Below, one piece after another: positions 16,643-24,001 of a DNA stretch of 64,000 nucleotides. The translations under genes and the position numbers were made by a program. The notes under the pieces were generated by a model. It saw only the letters and a list, made by a program, of their open reading frames with translations. It was not told where the DNA came from and did no database searches. The stretch comes from Microtetraspora malaysiensis (GTDB lineage: Bacteria; Actinomycetota; Actinomycetes; Streptosporangiales; Streptosporangiaceae), in the NCBI RefSeq assembly GCF_001528665.1, contig NZ_BBYJ01000010.1:1-64000 (forward strand). The letters run 5' to 3'. The first letter of the stretch is position 1. Each line of letters begins with the position of its first letter.

Positions 16643-17569
16643 ATGGCTGATCCGGACATCGGCCGCCCGACGGCCGAGTTCGTAAGAAGGCGTCCCGCGC
16701 CGCCGTTGCGCGGATTCGTCGCCGACTACATCGGTTATCGCGAGGCCGGCGTTCCCCCGGCCCGGCACCGGGGGCTGCCCTCGCCGTACCTCACGCTGAT
16801 CGTCACACTCGACGACCCGCTCGTGGTGGACGCGCATCCCGACCCGCTGGCCACGCCCGGCACGTACGACACCCTCGTCGGCGGCCTGCACACCACGCCC
16901 GCGCTGATCAGTCATGACGGCCGTCAGTCGGGCGTCCAGCTCGCCCTCACGCCGCTGGGCGCGAAAGCGCTGCTCGGCGTACCCGCCGGAGAGCTGTCCG
17001 GCGCCGACCTCGACGGAACGGACGTCCTCGGCGGCGCCGCGAACGAGCTGCGCGAGCGCCTCCTGGAGGCGACCGGGTGGCCCGAGCGCTTCGCCGTTCT
17101 CGACACGATGCTCACCAGGCTGTCCGGCTCGGCGCCGGAACCGGGAGCGGGTCCAGGCCGCGGACGGCGGCCGGGAAGCGGCACGAAGACCGCCCTGCCC
17201 GCCGAGGTCGCGTGGGCGTGGCGGCGGCTGCTGGAGACCGGAGGCGGGCTCGGCGTTTCCGATCTGGCCCGCGAAATCGGGTGGAGCACGCGCTACCTGA
17301 GACGGCGCTTCCAGGAGGAGATCGGCCTCGGCCCCAAGGAGGCGGCCCGGGTGGTGCGGTTCGACCGTGCCCGCCGTACGCTGCAGCGCCAGGCCGCGGC
17401 AGGCTCCTCTCCCACCCTCGCCACGCTCGCGGCGTCCTTCGGCTACTACGACCAGGCCCATCTCGCCCGCGAGTTCGGGGCGCTCGCCGGATGCTCCCCG
17501 AGCCGCTGGCTCGACGAGGAGTCCCAGAGCTTCACAGCCGGCTCCCCCACCGCCGATCGCCCCACCTGA
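16643..17569 (+). CDS. AraC-family transcriptional regulator
   Basis: ATG 16643 is preferred because GGGAGA lies about 12 bp upstream; ATG 16634 is too close to it. In the 308-residue product the first 200 residues form the effector domain (DYIGYREAGVP, LTLIVTLDDPLVV, GVQLALTPLGAKALLGVPAGEL), a layout seen in regulators with N-terminal DUF6597-like domains. The C-terminal AraC domain has two HTHs: GLGVSDLAREIGWSTRYLRRRFQEEIGLGPKEAARV and TLATLAASFGYYDQAHLAREF...CSPSRWL (segments). A VOC-family gene lies 187 bp downstream, a common pairing in which the regulator controls a small dioxygenase-fold protein. Confidence 0.9.
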   Translation: MADPDIGRPTAEFVRRRPAPPLRGFVADYIGYREAGVPPARHRGLPSPYLTLIVTLDDPLVVDAHPDPLATPGTYDTLVGGLHTTPALISHDGRQSGVQLALTPLGAKALLGVPAGELSGADLDGTDVLGGAANELRERLLEATGWPERFAVLDTMLTRLSGSAPEPGAGPGRGRRPGSGTKTALPAEVAWAWRRLLETGGGLGVSDLAREIGWSTRYLRRRFQEEIGLGPKEAARVVRFDRARRTLQRQAAAGSSPTLATLAASFGYYDQAHLAREFGALAGCSPSRWLDEESQSFTAGSPTADRPT

Positions 17570-17755
17570 CGATCACCCACTGCACTGCGCTGATCACATG
17601 CCGTTCGCGAAGTCCGACGACGTCAGGTTCACGTCGCGGGCGTTTCGGAGACCGACGCCCGCTTCCCGGAGTTCTCCTGACGGCAGAGCCGGCGGCTCGC
17701 TGAGGAATTCCGAAACGTCCAAGCCCGGGCGGGGGTGCGGCCGGAGACTGGCGGC

Positions 17756-18166
17756 ATGACGGACAACACACCGGCACCCCAGGTCTGGCCCACGCTGCGC
17801 GCGCGTGACGCGCGCGGCCTCATCCGCTTCCTCGTCGACGCGTTCGGCTTCGAGGAGACCGCCGTGTACGGCGAGGGCGAGCGGGTCGATCACGCCCAGC
17901 TCTCGTGGCCTCCCGGCGGCGGCATCATGCTGGGCTCGGACCGGGACACGCCGGGCGACAAGTGGTCGCTGCGGCCCGGCACCTTCGGAGCGTACGTCGT
18001 CACGGACGATCCGGACGCGCTCTACGCGCGGGCGACGGCGGCGGGCGCGCACGTCCTCCAGGAACCGCAGGACACGAACTACGGCTCGCGCGAGTTCGCG
18101 GTCCGCGATCCGGAGGGCAACCTCTGGTCGTTCGGCACCTACCGCGGAGAGCCGCGCAAGGGCTGA
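17756..18166 (+). CDS. VOC-superfamily protein (glyoxalase/bleomycin-resistance fold)
   Basis: A 136-residue protein made of paired beta-alpha-beta-beta-beta modules. Features are VWPTLRARDARGLIRFLVDAFGFEE at the start (quoted in segments), GGGIMLGS in the middle and YGSREFAVRDPEGNLWSFGTY at the end, the last being the signature of the PhnB/glyoxalase-like subgroup with a metal-ligand-type Glu. Reaction unknown; relatives include glyoxalases, extradiol dioxygenases and drug-binding proteins. The upstream AraC-type regulator may control it. A long hairpin terminator follows. Confidence 0.88.
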   Translation: MTDNTPAPQVWPTLRARDARGLIRFLVDAFGFEETAVYGEGERVDHAQLSWPPGGGIMLGSDRDTPGDKWSLRPGTFGAYVVTDDPDALYARATAAGAHVLQEPQDTNYGSREFAVRDPEGNLWSFGTYRGEPRKG

Positions 18167-18192
18167 GCGCGCGGGACCCGAGCCGGCAGGCC

Positions 18193-18240
18193 ACCGGGGC
18201 GCCGGTGCGCGACGTCGATCGCGCGCACCGCCGCCCCGGT
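18193..18240 (+). terminator. Long hairpin after the VOC gene
   Basis: ACCGGGGCG and CGGTGCGCG on the left pair with CGCGCACCG and CGCCCCGGT on the right, with one internal mismatch and a loop around 18211-18222. It lies 27 bp after the VOC stop and probably ends that transcript. Confidence 0.7.
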
Positions 18241-18343
18241 CAGCACAAATCTCACGAAACTCCCACAAATGACTTATGTCCCAAGAGTGGCCGTTTGAGT
18301 AGCGTGTACTGGTCGCGCAGTACCGGCCGTCCTGGAGGAGATC

Positions 18344-18847
18344 GTGACGACGTCCGCCCGTCCCCTGGTGCTGCTCGACGTGGACGGGGTGCTCAACCCG
18401 TTCCACCGCCCCTCCTCCCGATTCGCCAGGCATGAGTGCGTTGTGGACGGCCTCACGTACCAGGTGCTACTCGACGAACGGCACGGCGCGGAGCTGCGCG
18501 ACCTGGCCGAGAACACCGGCGCCGAGCTGGTCTGGGCCACCACCTGGGAGGAGAGCGCCAACGAGGAGATCGGCCCGCGTCTCGGCCTGCCCCGGCTCCC
18601 CGTGATCGAGGTGACCACGGGAGCGCGCGCGGCGGACGGCCCGCTCTTCAAGACGGGGCCGGTCGCCGAGTATGTCCGAGGCCGCCCGTTCGTGTGGTTC
18701 GACGACGAACTCACGCCCGCCGACTGGGAGTACCTGACCGGCCACCCGGACGTCGGCGAGTTCCTCCTGATCGAGGTCGACCCCCGGAGCGGGCTGTCCG
18801 GATGCGACATCGACCGCGCCCGGGACTGGCTGGCCGCCCGCCCCTGA
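18344..18847 (+). CDS. HAD-superfamily phosphatase (SAK-type HAD domain)
   Basis: GTG 18344 follows GGAGGAG. The 167-residue product begins LVLLDVDGVLNPF, the DxDG nucleophile motif of HAD hydrolases. It continues with LVWATTWEESAN (motif II Thr) and FVWFDDELTPAD (motif IV acidic pair). Compact proteins of this type match the HAD domain described from 'Swiss Army Knife' RNA-repair polyproteins and are also common as stand-alone genes in actinomycetes. The substrate is unknown. It is 14 kb from the RNA-repair cassette, so a functional link is only a suggestion. Confidence 0.85.
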   Translation: MTTSARPLVLLDVDGVLNPFHRPSSRFARHECVVDGLTYQVLLDERHGAELRDLAENTGAELVWATTWEESANEEIGPRLGLPRLPVIEVTTGARAADGPLFKTGPVAEYVRGRPFVWFDDELTPADWEYLTGHPDVGEFLLIEVDPRSGLSGCDIDRARDWLAARP

Positions 18848-18859
18848 ACCCGGGGCCCC

Positions 18860-19636
18860 TCAGATCGGCGTGTTCTCCAGCCAGCGGGCGAGCAGGGTCT
18901 CGTCGCCGAAGACCTCGAACCTGCCGCCGTCCGGCCGCAGCCGCCCGTACATGAGCAGCAGCAGGTCGCTCGCCGTTCCGCGCACCGCGACCGTGCCCTT
19001 GCCGTGTCCGCGCGCCCACGTGAACCCCTCGGGCCCGAGGGTGATCATCCACTCGCCGTCGGCGTCCGTCGCGTGCAGGTGCAGCGTCTCGCCGTCGCCC
19101 CGCAGCGTCGCGAGCCGCTCCGCGATCCACTCGGCGTACGGCAGGATGCCGAGGAACTCGTCCACGCCGTCGATCGCGGTCGCCGCGTCGATCTCCGGCT
19201 CGCGCCCCAGCGCCAGCTCGGCGTCGGCGAGGTGGACCACCAGCTCGTGCAGCATCCGCCGGGACCAGAAGGCCGCCCGCTGCTCGCCGGCCCAGGACCA
19301 GACCGGCGTGCCGGCCGGGGTGGCGCGCAGCGTGGCGAGGAGCCGCTCGGCCCCGGCCGAGAGCCAGGCCGCGGGGTCGTCGCCCTCGCGCAGCCGGTCC
19401 ATCGGCACGTCGCGGGACATGGCCCGCCCGGAGGCGCGGGTGCGCACCAGATGCTCCGCCCAGCGCTGGGTGATCCCCACGTGCTTGGCCAGCTTGGCGA
19501 TCGTCCAGCCGGGGCAGGCGGGCACGGGAGCGGCCGGGTCGGCCTCCGCGACCAGCGCGACCAGCCGGGCCGCGTCCGCCTCGATCGCTGCGCAGTACTC
19601 CTCATGGGACCGGTCGCCGTAGATCAACTCAGTCAT
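18860..19636 (-). CDS. Maleylpyruvate isomerase family / mycothiol-dependent DinB-like protein
   Basis: A 258-residue protein with the N-terminal mycothiol-dependent maleylpyruvate isomerase domain: VPACPGWTIAKLAKHVGITQRWAEHLV (segments; the CPGWT and KH pattern is diagnostic), the metal-binding MLHELVVHLADAELALG (His-x3-His) and a C-terminal domain with HLHATDADGEW and GTASDLLLLMYGR. The actinobacterial TIGR03083-type members use mycothiol as cofactor, supporting an actinobacterial host. Substrate unknown. Convergent with the HAD gene. Confidence 0.88.
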   Translation of the reverse strand: MTELIYGDRSHEEYCAAIEADAARLVALVAEADPAAPVPACPGWTIAKLAKHVGITQRWAEHLVRTRASGRAMSRDVPMDRLREGDDPAAWLSAGAERLLATLRATPAGTPVWSWAGEQRAAFWSRRMLHELVVHLADAELALGREPEIDAATAIDGVDEFLGILPYAEWIAERLATLRGDGETLHLHATDADGEWMITLGPEGFTWARGHGKGTVAVRGTASDLLLLMYGRLRPDGGRFEVFGDETLLARWLENTPI

Positions 19637-19687
19637 GTCGCCGACCGTACCCCGCCTGTCCCGGAAGCGGTACGGCCCCAGCCCCGG

Positions 19688-20560
19688 TCAACCGGTGATC
19701 AGGGCGACGACGACCGTGCCGGGCGCGAGCTCGCCCGCCAGCGCGTAGATCCCGTACATCATCTTGGCGACGTAGACGAGGTCGAGGCGGAGGCCGTGCC
19801 GCGCCGTGAAGCCCTCGGCGAACGCGCGCAGCTCGGGCGTGGCCCGCGCGTAGCCGCCGAAGTGGAAGCCGCACTCGACCCGCCAGTTGTCCGTCACCCG
19901 GCCGAGCGCCTCACGCTGGAGCCGGGCGACTTCTCCGCCCAGGAACTCGCCACCCTTCAGCACCGAGAAGCCGACCGCCTTCCGGCCGGGGGCGAGCCCG
20001 GCCGCGAGGCCCGCGAGGGTGCCGCCGGTGCCGACCGGGCAGCAGACCAGGTCATACCGCCCGCCGAGCTGCGCGTCCAGCTCCGGCGCGATCTCGGCGC
20101 ACCCGCGTACGGCGGCCGCGTTGCTGCCTCCCTCGGGCAGGAGGCGGAACTCGCCGAACTCGGCGCGCAGCGCGTCGATCACCTCGGGGGTGTGCTTGCG
20201 CCGGTACGCCGACCGGTCCAGGTAGGTCAGCCGCATCCCCTGTTCCACCGCGTACGCCAGGGAGGGGTTGAGGGGCAGGTGCTCCTCGCCGCGGATCACG
20301 CCGATGGTCGCGAAGCCGTAGCGCGCCCCGGCCGCCGCGACGGCCCTGATGTGGTTGGAGTACGCCCCGCCGAACGTGAGCACCGGGCCGGGTCCCAGGT
20401 TGTACTTCAGCTTGCGCCACTTGTTGCCGGGGATGTCGGGGTGGATCAGGTCGTCGCGCTTGAGCAGCAGCCGGACCCCTCCGAGGCGCTCGTCGCGCAC
20501 CTCCTCGATCGGCGAGGGGATCCGCGCCGCCGGCGCCTCCAGACCTGCCGCGACTTCCAT
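19688..20560 (-). CDS. PLP-dependent D-cysteine desulfhydrase / ACC deaminase family
   Basis: A 290-residue fold-type II PLP enzyme. Family motifs: SPIEEV, LLLKRDDLIHPDIPGNKWRKLKYNL (PLP Lys in GNKWRKLKY), TFGGAYSNHIRAVAAAG, LLPEGGSNAAAVRGC and CCPVGTGGTLAGLAAGL (phosphate-binding loop). The family contains D-cysteine desulfhydrases (release H2S, pyruvate, ammonia) and 1-aminocyclopropane-1-carboxylate deaminases. The shape PEGGSN is common to both, so the substrate cannot be fixed by eye; D-cysteine desulfhydrase is more usual for this subgroup. Divergent from galK; the start at 20560 fits the family. Confidence 0.85.
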   Translation of the reverse strand: MEVAAGLEAPAARIPSPIEEVRDERLGGVRLLLKRDDLIHPDIPGNKWRKLKYNLGPGPVLTFGGAYSNHIRAVAAAGARYGFATIGVIRGEEHLPLNPSLAYAVEQGMRLTYLDRSAYRRKHTPEVIDALRAEFGEFRLLPEGGSNAAAVRGCAEIAPELDAQLGGRYDLVCCPVGTGGTLAGLAAGLAPGRKAVGFSVLKGGEFLGGEVARLQREALGRVTDNWRVECGFHFGGYARATPELRAFAEGFTARHGLRLDLVYVAKMMYGIYALAGELAPGTVVVALITG

Positions 20561-20570
20561 ACCGTCAAGG

Positions 20571-20599
20571 CTGGCACAGGTGCGGGGACTCGCTACCCT
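20571..20599 (+). promoter_or_regulatory. Putative galK promoter
   Basis: CTGGCA (20571-20576) and TACCCT (20594-20599) are separated by 17 bp and lie about 34 bp before the galK start. Confidence 0.45.
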
Positions 20600-20632
20600 A
20601 CGTTCAGGCCGTTTGTTGAGGAGTGTTCGATT

Positions 20633-21754
20633 ATGCGGATTCTTGAGGCTTTCCGTGCGGCGTACGGTGACGAGCCCACGGGGGTCTGGCACGCGCCGGG
20701 GCGGGTCAACCTGATCGGCGAGCACACCGACTACAACGACGGCCTCGTGCTGCCCTTCGCCGTCCCGTGGGGTGTGACCGCCGCGGTCAGCCCCCGCGCG
20801 GACGGCGTCGTACGGCTCGCGTCGCTCCAGGCGCCCGGCGAGGAGCAGACGGTCGAGGACCTCGACCAGGCGCGCGGCTGGGCCCGTTACCCGGCGGGCG
20901 TCGTGTGGGCGCTGCGCGAGGCGGGTCACCGGGTCGGCGGCGCGGACATCATGATCGACGGCGATGTCCCCCGAGGAGCCGGGCTGTCGTCGAGCGCCGC
21001 ATTGGAGGTCGCCGTCGCGGTCGCCCTCGACGACCTGTACGGCCTGGCCCTCCCGAGGATCGAGCTGGCGAAGATCGCGCAGCGGGCCGAGAACGCCTTC
21101 GTCGGGATGCCGTGCGGGATCATGGACCAGGCGGCGTCGGCGCTCGGCGAGGAGGGCCGCGCGCTGTTCCTCGACTGCCGCACGCTGGGCAGCCGGACCG
21201 TGCCGCTCGACCTGGCCGCGAACGGCCTGCGGCTGCTGATCATCAATACGGGCGTCCACCACGAACTGGCCGACGGGCAGTACGCGAAGCGCCGCCAGGA
21301 CTGCGAGAACGCCGCCAAGCGGCTCGGCGTGCCCGCGCTCAGGGACGTCACCGACCTGGCCGGGGCGCTTGCGCGGCTGAGCGGCGACGAGCGCCGGCGC
21401 ACCCAGCACGTGGTCACCGAGAACCACCGGGTCGAGGCGCTGATCGGCCTGCTGCGGGCGGGCGCCGTACGCGAGATCGGCGCGCTCCTGAACGCCTCCC
21501 ACCTGTCGCTGCGCGACCAGTTCGAGGTGTCGTGCCCCGAGTTGGACACGGCCGTCGAGGCGGCGGTCAGGGGCGGCGCGCGCGGGGCCAGGATGACCGG
21601 CGGCGGCTTCGGCGGCTCCGCCATCGCGCTCGTCCCGGAAGAGCGCCTGGCGGCGGTCCGCGACGAGGTGCTGCGGTCCTACCAGGCGCGCGGCTGGGCC
21701 GCCCCCACGTTCCTGGAGGCCGTCCCCGCGCCCGGCGCCCGCCGCCTCCGCTGA
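20633..21754 (+). CDS. galK: Galactokinase
   Basis: ATG 20633 follows GAGGAG (20618-20623). The 373-residue GHMP kinase has the galactokinase signature GRVNLIGEHTDYNDG (about 24-38), the ATP-binding PRGAGLSSSAALEV (about 117-130) and GARMTGGGFGGSAIALV near the end. It phosphorylates alpha-D-galactose to galactose-1-phosphate, the first Leloir step. The usual partners galT and galE are not adjacent, so it acts as a stand-alone copy here. The long open frame upstream of 20633 has no family similarity and is not part of the gene. Confidence 0.95.
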   Translation: MRILEAFRAAYGDEPTGVWHAPGRVNLIGEHTDYNDGLVLPFAVPWGVTAAVSPRADGVVRLASLQAPGEEQTVEDLDQARGWARYPAGVVWALREAGHRVGGADIMIDGDVPRGAGLSSSAALEVAVAVALDDLYGLALPRIELAKIAQRAENAFVGMPCGIMDQAASALGEEGRALFLDCRTLGSRTVPLDLAANGLRLLIINTGVHHELADGQYAKRRQDCENAAKRLGVPALRDVTDLAGALARLSGDERRRTQHVVTENHRVEALIGLLRAGAVREIGALLNASHLSLRDQFEVSCPELDTAVEAAVRGGARGARMTGGGFGGSAIALVPEERLAAVRDEVLRSYQARGWAAPTFLEAVPAPGARRLR

Positions 21755-21781
21755 GGACGGCCGGAGCCCGCGCGAGCGGCC

Positions 21782-21925
21782 CTCACAGCGCCCGCAAGCC
21801 CGGCGCGGTCACAGCGGGCGCCCGGGAAGTCCCGGCGGGCGGTCAGAGGGGCCGGGAAGCCCCGGAGGGTGGTCACAGCGCGCCCGGAAGTCGGCAGGCG
21901 GTCAGAGTGGCCGGAAGCCCGGCGC
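21782..21925. repeat. Degenerate ~30-bp tandem repeats at the 3' end of echA
   Basis: Four to five imperfect units start at about 21782, 21807, 21841, 21871 and 21900. Each has the plan GGTCA(C/G)AG-CG-CCCGGAAG-CCCGG. The last unit contains the stop codon end of the enoyl-CoA hydratase gene (TCA at 21902-21904), so the others look like duplicated copies of that gene's 3' end extending into the galK-echA spacer. Confidence 0.65.
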
Positions 21926-22705
21926 CCGGCGCTCCAGGAAGCTGGCCACACCCTCGGAGAAATCGGGCTGCCCGAACGACTCTCGCATCAGCATGACCGC
22001 CCGGTCCCGCGACTCGTCGAGCCCCCGCTCCCAGTCGTCCCACACCTGCCGCTTGATGACCGCCATCGACGCGGGCGAGCTGTGCGTTGCCAGCTCCTCC
22101 GCGTACGCGAGGGCCTCGTCGAGCACCCGCTCCCCCGGTACGGCACGGCACGCCAGCCCCAGCGCGTACGCCTCCGAGCCGGGGAACGTGCGGCCGGAGA
22201 GCAGGAGCTCCATCGCCCGGGCCTGTCCGGCGAGCTTGGGCAGGATCCAGGCCAGGCCGTACTCGGCGATGAGGCCGCGCCGGGAGAACGCGGTGGTCCA
22301 TTTGGCGTCCTCGGCGGTGAACACGAGGTCGCAGACGAGGGCGTAGACCATCCCGAGCCCGGCGCAGGCGCCGTTCACCGCGGCGATGACCGGCTTGCGG
22401 AGGGTGATCGGGAAAGTGGTGGGCCGGGGGTCGAGCTCGAACCCGGGCCCGTCCGGCACCTCGCCCGCGCCCACGGCGGCGAGCGCCTGGAAGTCGGCCC
22501 CGGCGCAGAACCCCTTCCCCGCGCCGGTGACCACGACGACCCGTACGGAGGGGTCGCGGTCGGCCTCCTCAAGGAGATCGAAATAGCGCCGCCCCAGATC
22601 GGGGGTCCAGGCGTTCAACCGCTCCGGCCGGTTGAATGTCAGGATCCGCACGGCGCCACGGCTCTCGGACAGCACCAGGTCGTGGTTCTCGGACAGCATC
22701 GGCAT
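21902..22705 (-). CDS. Enoyl-CoA hydratase/isomerase family protein
   Basis: A 267-residue crotonase-fold protein. ATG 22705 follows GGGAGG. Visible features: LTFNRPERLNAW, the oxyanion-hole segment GAGKGFCAGADF (about 62-73), the second oxyanion segment VNGACAGLGMVYALVCDLVFTAEDA (in part), and FSRRGLIAEYGLAWILPKL. The second-glutamate position reads GLIAEYG, with Glu in place near residue 144; the first glutamate site reads GLGM, without the usual Glu, so it may act as an isomerase or other crotonase rather than a classical hydratase. A TetR-type palindrome covers its promoter, consistent with fatty-acid catabolic control. Confidence 0.88.
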   Translation of the reverse strand: MPMLSENHDLVLSESRGAVRILTFNRPERLNAWTPDLGRRYFDLLEEADRDPSVRVVVVTGAGKGFCAGADFQALAAVGAGEVPDGPGFELDPRPTTFPITLRKPVIAAVNGACAGLGMVYALVCDLVFTAEDAKWTTAFSRRGLIAEYGLAWILPKLAGQARAMELLLSGRTFPGSEAYALGLACRAVPGERVLDEALAYAEELATHSSPASMAVIKRQVWDDWERGLDESRDRAVMLMRESFGQPDFSEGVASFLERRAPGFRPL

Positions 22706-22721
22706 GTCGACCTCCCTGCGC

Positions 22722-22734
22722 AGAACTATGTTCT
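22722..22734 (-). promoter_or_regulatory. TetR-type palindrome upstream of the enoyl-CoA hydratase gene
   Basis: AGAAC-TAT-GTTCT is a perfect 5-bp-arm palindrome 16 bp upstream of the start; on the gene's strand it reads TAGAACATAGTTCTG. It resembles the TAGAAC-N-GTTCTA sites used by KstR/FadR-like TetR repressors of lipid catabolism and overlaps the likely -10 position. Confidence 0.55.
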
Positions 22735-22793
22735 ACACCAGTGTGAGGCGGTCGATCGACCTCGGGGACGCCGGATCGGGCCGGAAAACGCCG

Positions 22794-22827
22794 CGAGGCC
22801 GGGTGATCTTTCGATCACCCGGCCTCG
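22794..22827 (-). terminator. Hairpin terminator of tRNA-Asn
   Basis: A perfect 15-bp stem: CGAGGCCGGGTGATC (22794-22808) and GATCACCCGGCCTCG (22813-22827) around a 4-nt loop. It begins 8 bp downstream of the tRNA 3' end on the same strand. Confidence 0.8.
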
Positions 22828-22835
22828 GCCGATGG

Positions 22836-22908
22836 CTCCCGCGATAGGACTCGAACCTATAACCTGCCGGTTAACAGCCGGCTGCTCTGCCGATTGAGCT
22901 ACACGGGA
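22836..22908 (-). tRNA. tRNA-Asn (GUU anticodon)
   Basis: On the minus strand a full cloverleaf folds: acceptor TCCCGTG/CGCGGGA with discriminator G, D-arm GCTC/GAGC, anticodon stem GCCGG/CCGGC with loop CTGTTAA (anticodon GTT), variable AGGTT, and T-arm ATAGG-TTCGAGT-CCTAT. The 3' CCA is not encoded, as is usual in actinobacteria. A strong hairpin follows. Confidence 0.97.
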
Positions 22909-22986
22909 TTGGAGCTTTGCTCCGCCTTTCGGGCCTTTCAGCCTTCCTTGCGGCGCGGAACTAGATTAGCGCACTCCGAGGGGTTC

Positions 22987-23015
22987 TTGTCACATCGGTT
23001 GCGCTTGGATAGAGC
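22987..23015 (+). promoter_or_regulatory. Putative promoter of the YtxH-like gene
   Basis: TTGTCA (22987-22992), 17-bp spacer, TAGAGC (23010-23015), about 48 bp upstream of the ATG. Confidence 0.45.
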
Positions 23016-23063
23016 GTGGCCCCCAGGGTAGGAGGCCGGAGACATTGAGTGGGGAGGTGGAAG

Positions 23064-23378
23064 ATGCGCTACAAGGCGATGTTCGCCGCCGGACTGGCCA
23101 TCGGTTACGTCCTTGGCACTCGGGCCGGGCGGGAGCGGTACGAGGAGATCAAGCGCCTGGCACAGCGGGTGGCGGATAACCCGACGATCCAGGAGGCTGC
23201 GGGCCTGGTGGGCGCCCAGGCGGCCCGCGTCGCGGACAAGGCCAAAAGCGTGATGGGCGACAAGTTCAGCGGCAAGGTCCCGTTCATGCGCAGGCCCGAG
23301 ACCGAGCACGAGCCCAAGGAATGGATGGCGGAGCGAGTGCCCAGCGGGGCCGGCTGGCCCGACCCCGGAACAACCTGA
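23064..23378 (+). CDS. Small YtxH-like membrane-associated protein
   Basis: ATG 23064 follows GGGGAGG. The 104-residue product starts with one short hydrophobic segment (YKAMFAAGLAIGYVLGTRAG), then the basic-amphipathic run GRERYEEIKRLAQRVADNP and helical AAGLVGAQAARVADKAKSV. The GYVLGTRAGRERYE pattern is shared by many short actinobacterial proteins annotated as YtxH-like, thought to be single-span proteins with a cytoplasmic helix. Function unknown. Confidence 0.75.
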   Translation: MRYKAMFAAGLAIGYVLGTRAGRERYEEIKRLAQRVADNPTIQEAAGLVGAQAARVADKAKSVMGDKFSGKVPFMRRPETEHEPKEWMAERVPSGAGWPDPGTT

Positions 23379-23434
23379 TCCGGCCGCCCCGTCCGCGTGT
23401 CGCGCGCCGGCCGCTCTCCCCGGCCGCCGGCGCC

Positions 23435-23959
23435 TCAGACGCCGAGGCTGCGGCGCACCTCCTCGAGCGCCTGCTCGGCGAGGGCGCGCAGTCCCGGGTC
23501 GTCCGCGTCGAGGCCGGGGTCGAAGGCGAAGTCCCAGCGCGGCTGATCGGAGCCGGGCACCCGCCGGGCGACCAGCCGCACCCCTCCTCGCGCGTCGAGT
23601 GTCACGTGCCTGCTCGCCACGATCGACGAGGTGACCCGCTCGCGGATCGTCTCCGGCAGCAGGCCGGGCTCGGGCAGCGCCACCGCGTGGGTCTCGCCGT
23701 CCGTCATGACGACGATGAGGCCGTTCTCGTCCCATGTGGCCTTGTCCACCAGATGCCAGGGCAGCCGCTTACCGCCGGGCAGGTGCAGGGCCAGCGTCGT
23801 GGCGACCGCGTATCCCCCGCCGTCCGCGGTGCGCGCGTGGCTCAGTAGCCGCTCGCCCGGTTCCAGGGCCAGGGCCGTACGCACCTCGGAGGGCAGGCGG
23901 GTGCCCAGGAGGGCTCCGGCGAGACCGGAGAGCGCGCGGGAGAACGAGGATCCAGCCAA
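23435..23959 (-). CDS. Conserved hypothetical actinobacterial protein
   Basis: A 174-residue soluble protein; the first codon of the frame is TTG 23959, so the true start is uncertain. It has GTRLPSEVRTALALEPGERLLSHARTADGG (segments), LPWHLVDKATWDENGLIVV and a C-terminal acidic region ending ALEEVRRSLGV. This matches a widely conserved actinobacterial family with PH-like beta-strand pattern, function unknown. It lies 42 bp downstream of the GH63-type gene on the same strand and is probably co-transcribed with it. Confidence 0.75.
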   Translation of the reverse strand: MAGSSFSRALSGLAGALLGTRLPSEVRTALALEPGERLLSHARTADGGGYAVATTLALHLPGGKRLPWHLVDKATWDENGLIVVMTDGETHAVALPEPGLLPETIRERVTSSIVASRHVTLDARGGVRLVARRVPGSDQPRWDFAFDPGLDADDPGLRALAEQALEEVRRSLGV

Positions 23960-24001
23960 GGGGCACCGCCCGACAATCGCAACAATCGCTACAGCGGCAG
24001 G

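Noticed and set aside
17594-17755. Small DUF397-like gene near 17600 on either strand
   Set aside because: A short frame exists but the expected RKSSYS and DSKDP motifs of DUF397 are missing.
19004-20632. Extending galK upstream to 19004
   Set aside because: The added frame is antisense to two recognised genes and lacks similarity to GHMP kinases; ATG 20633 has a ribosome site.
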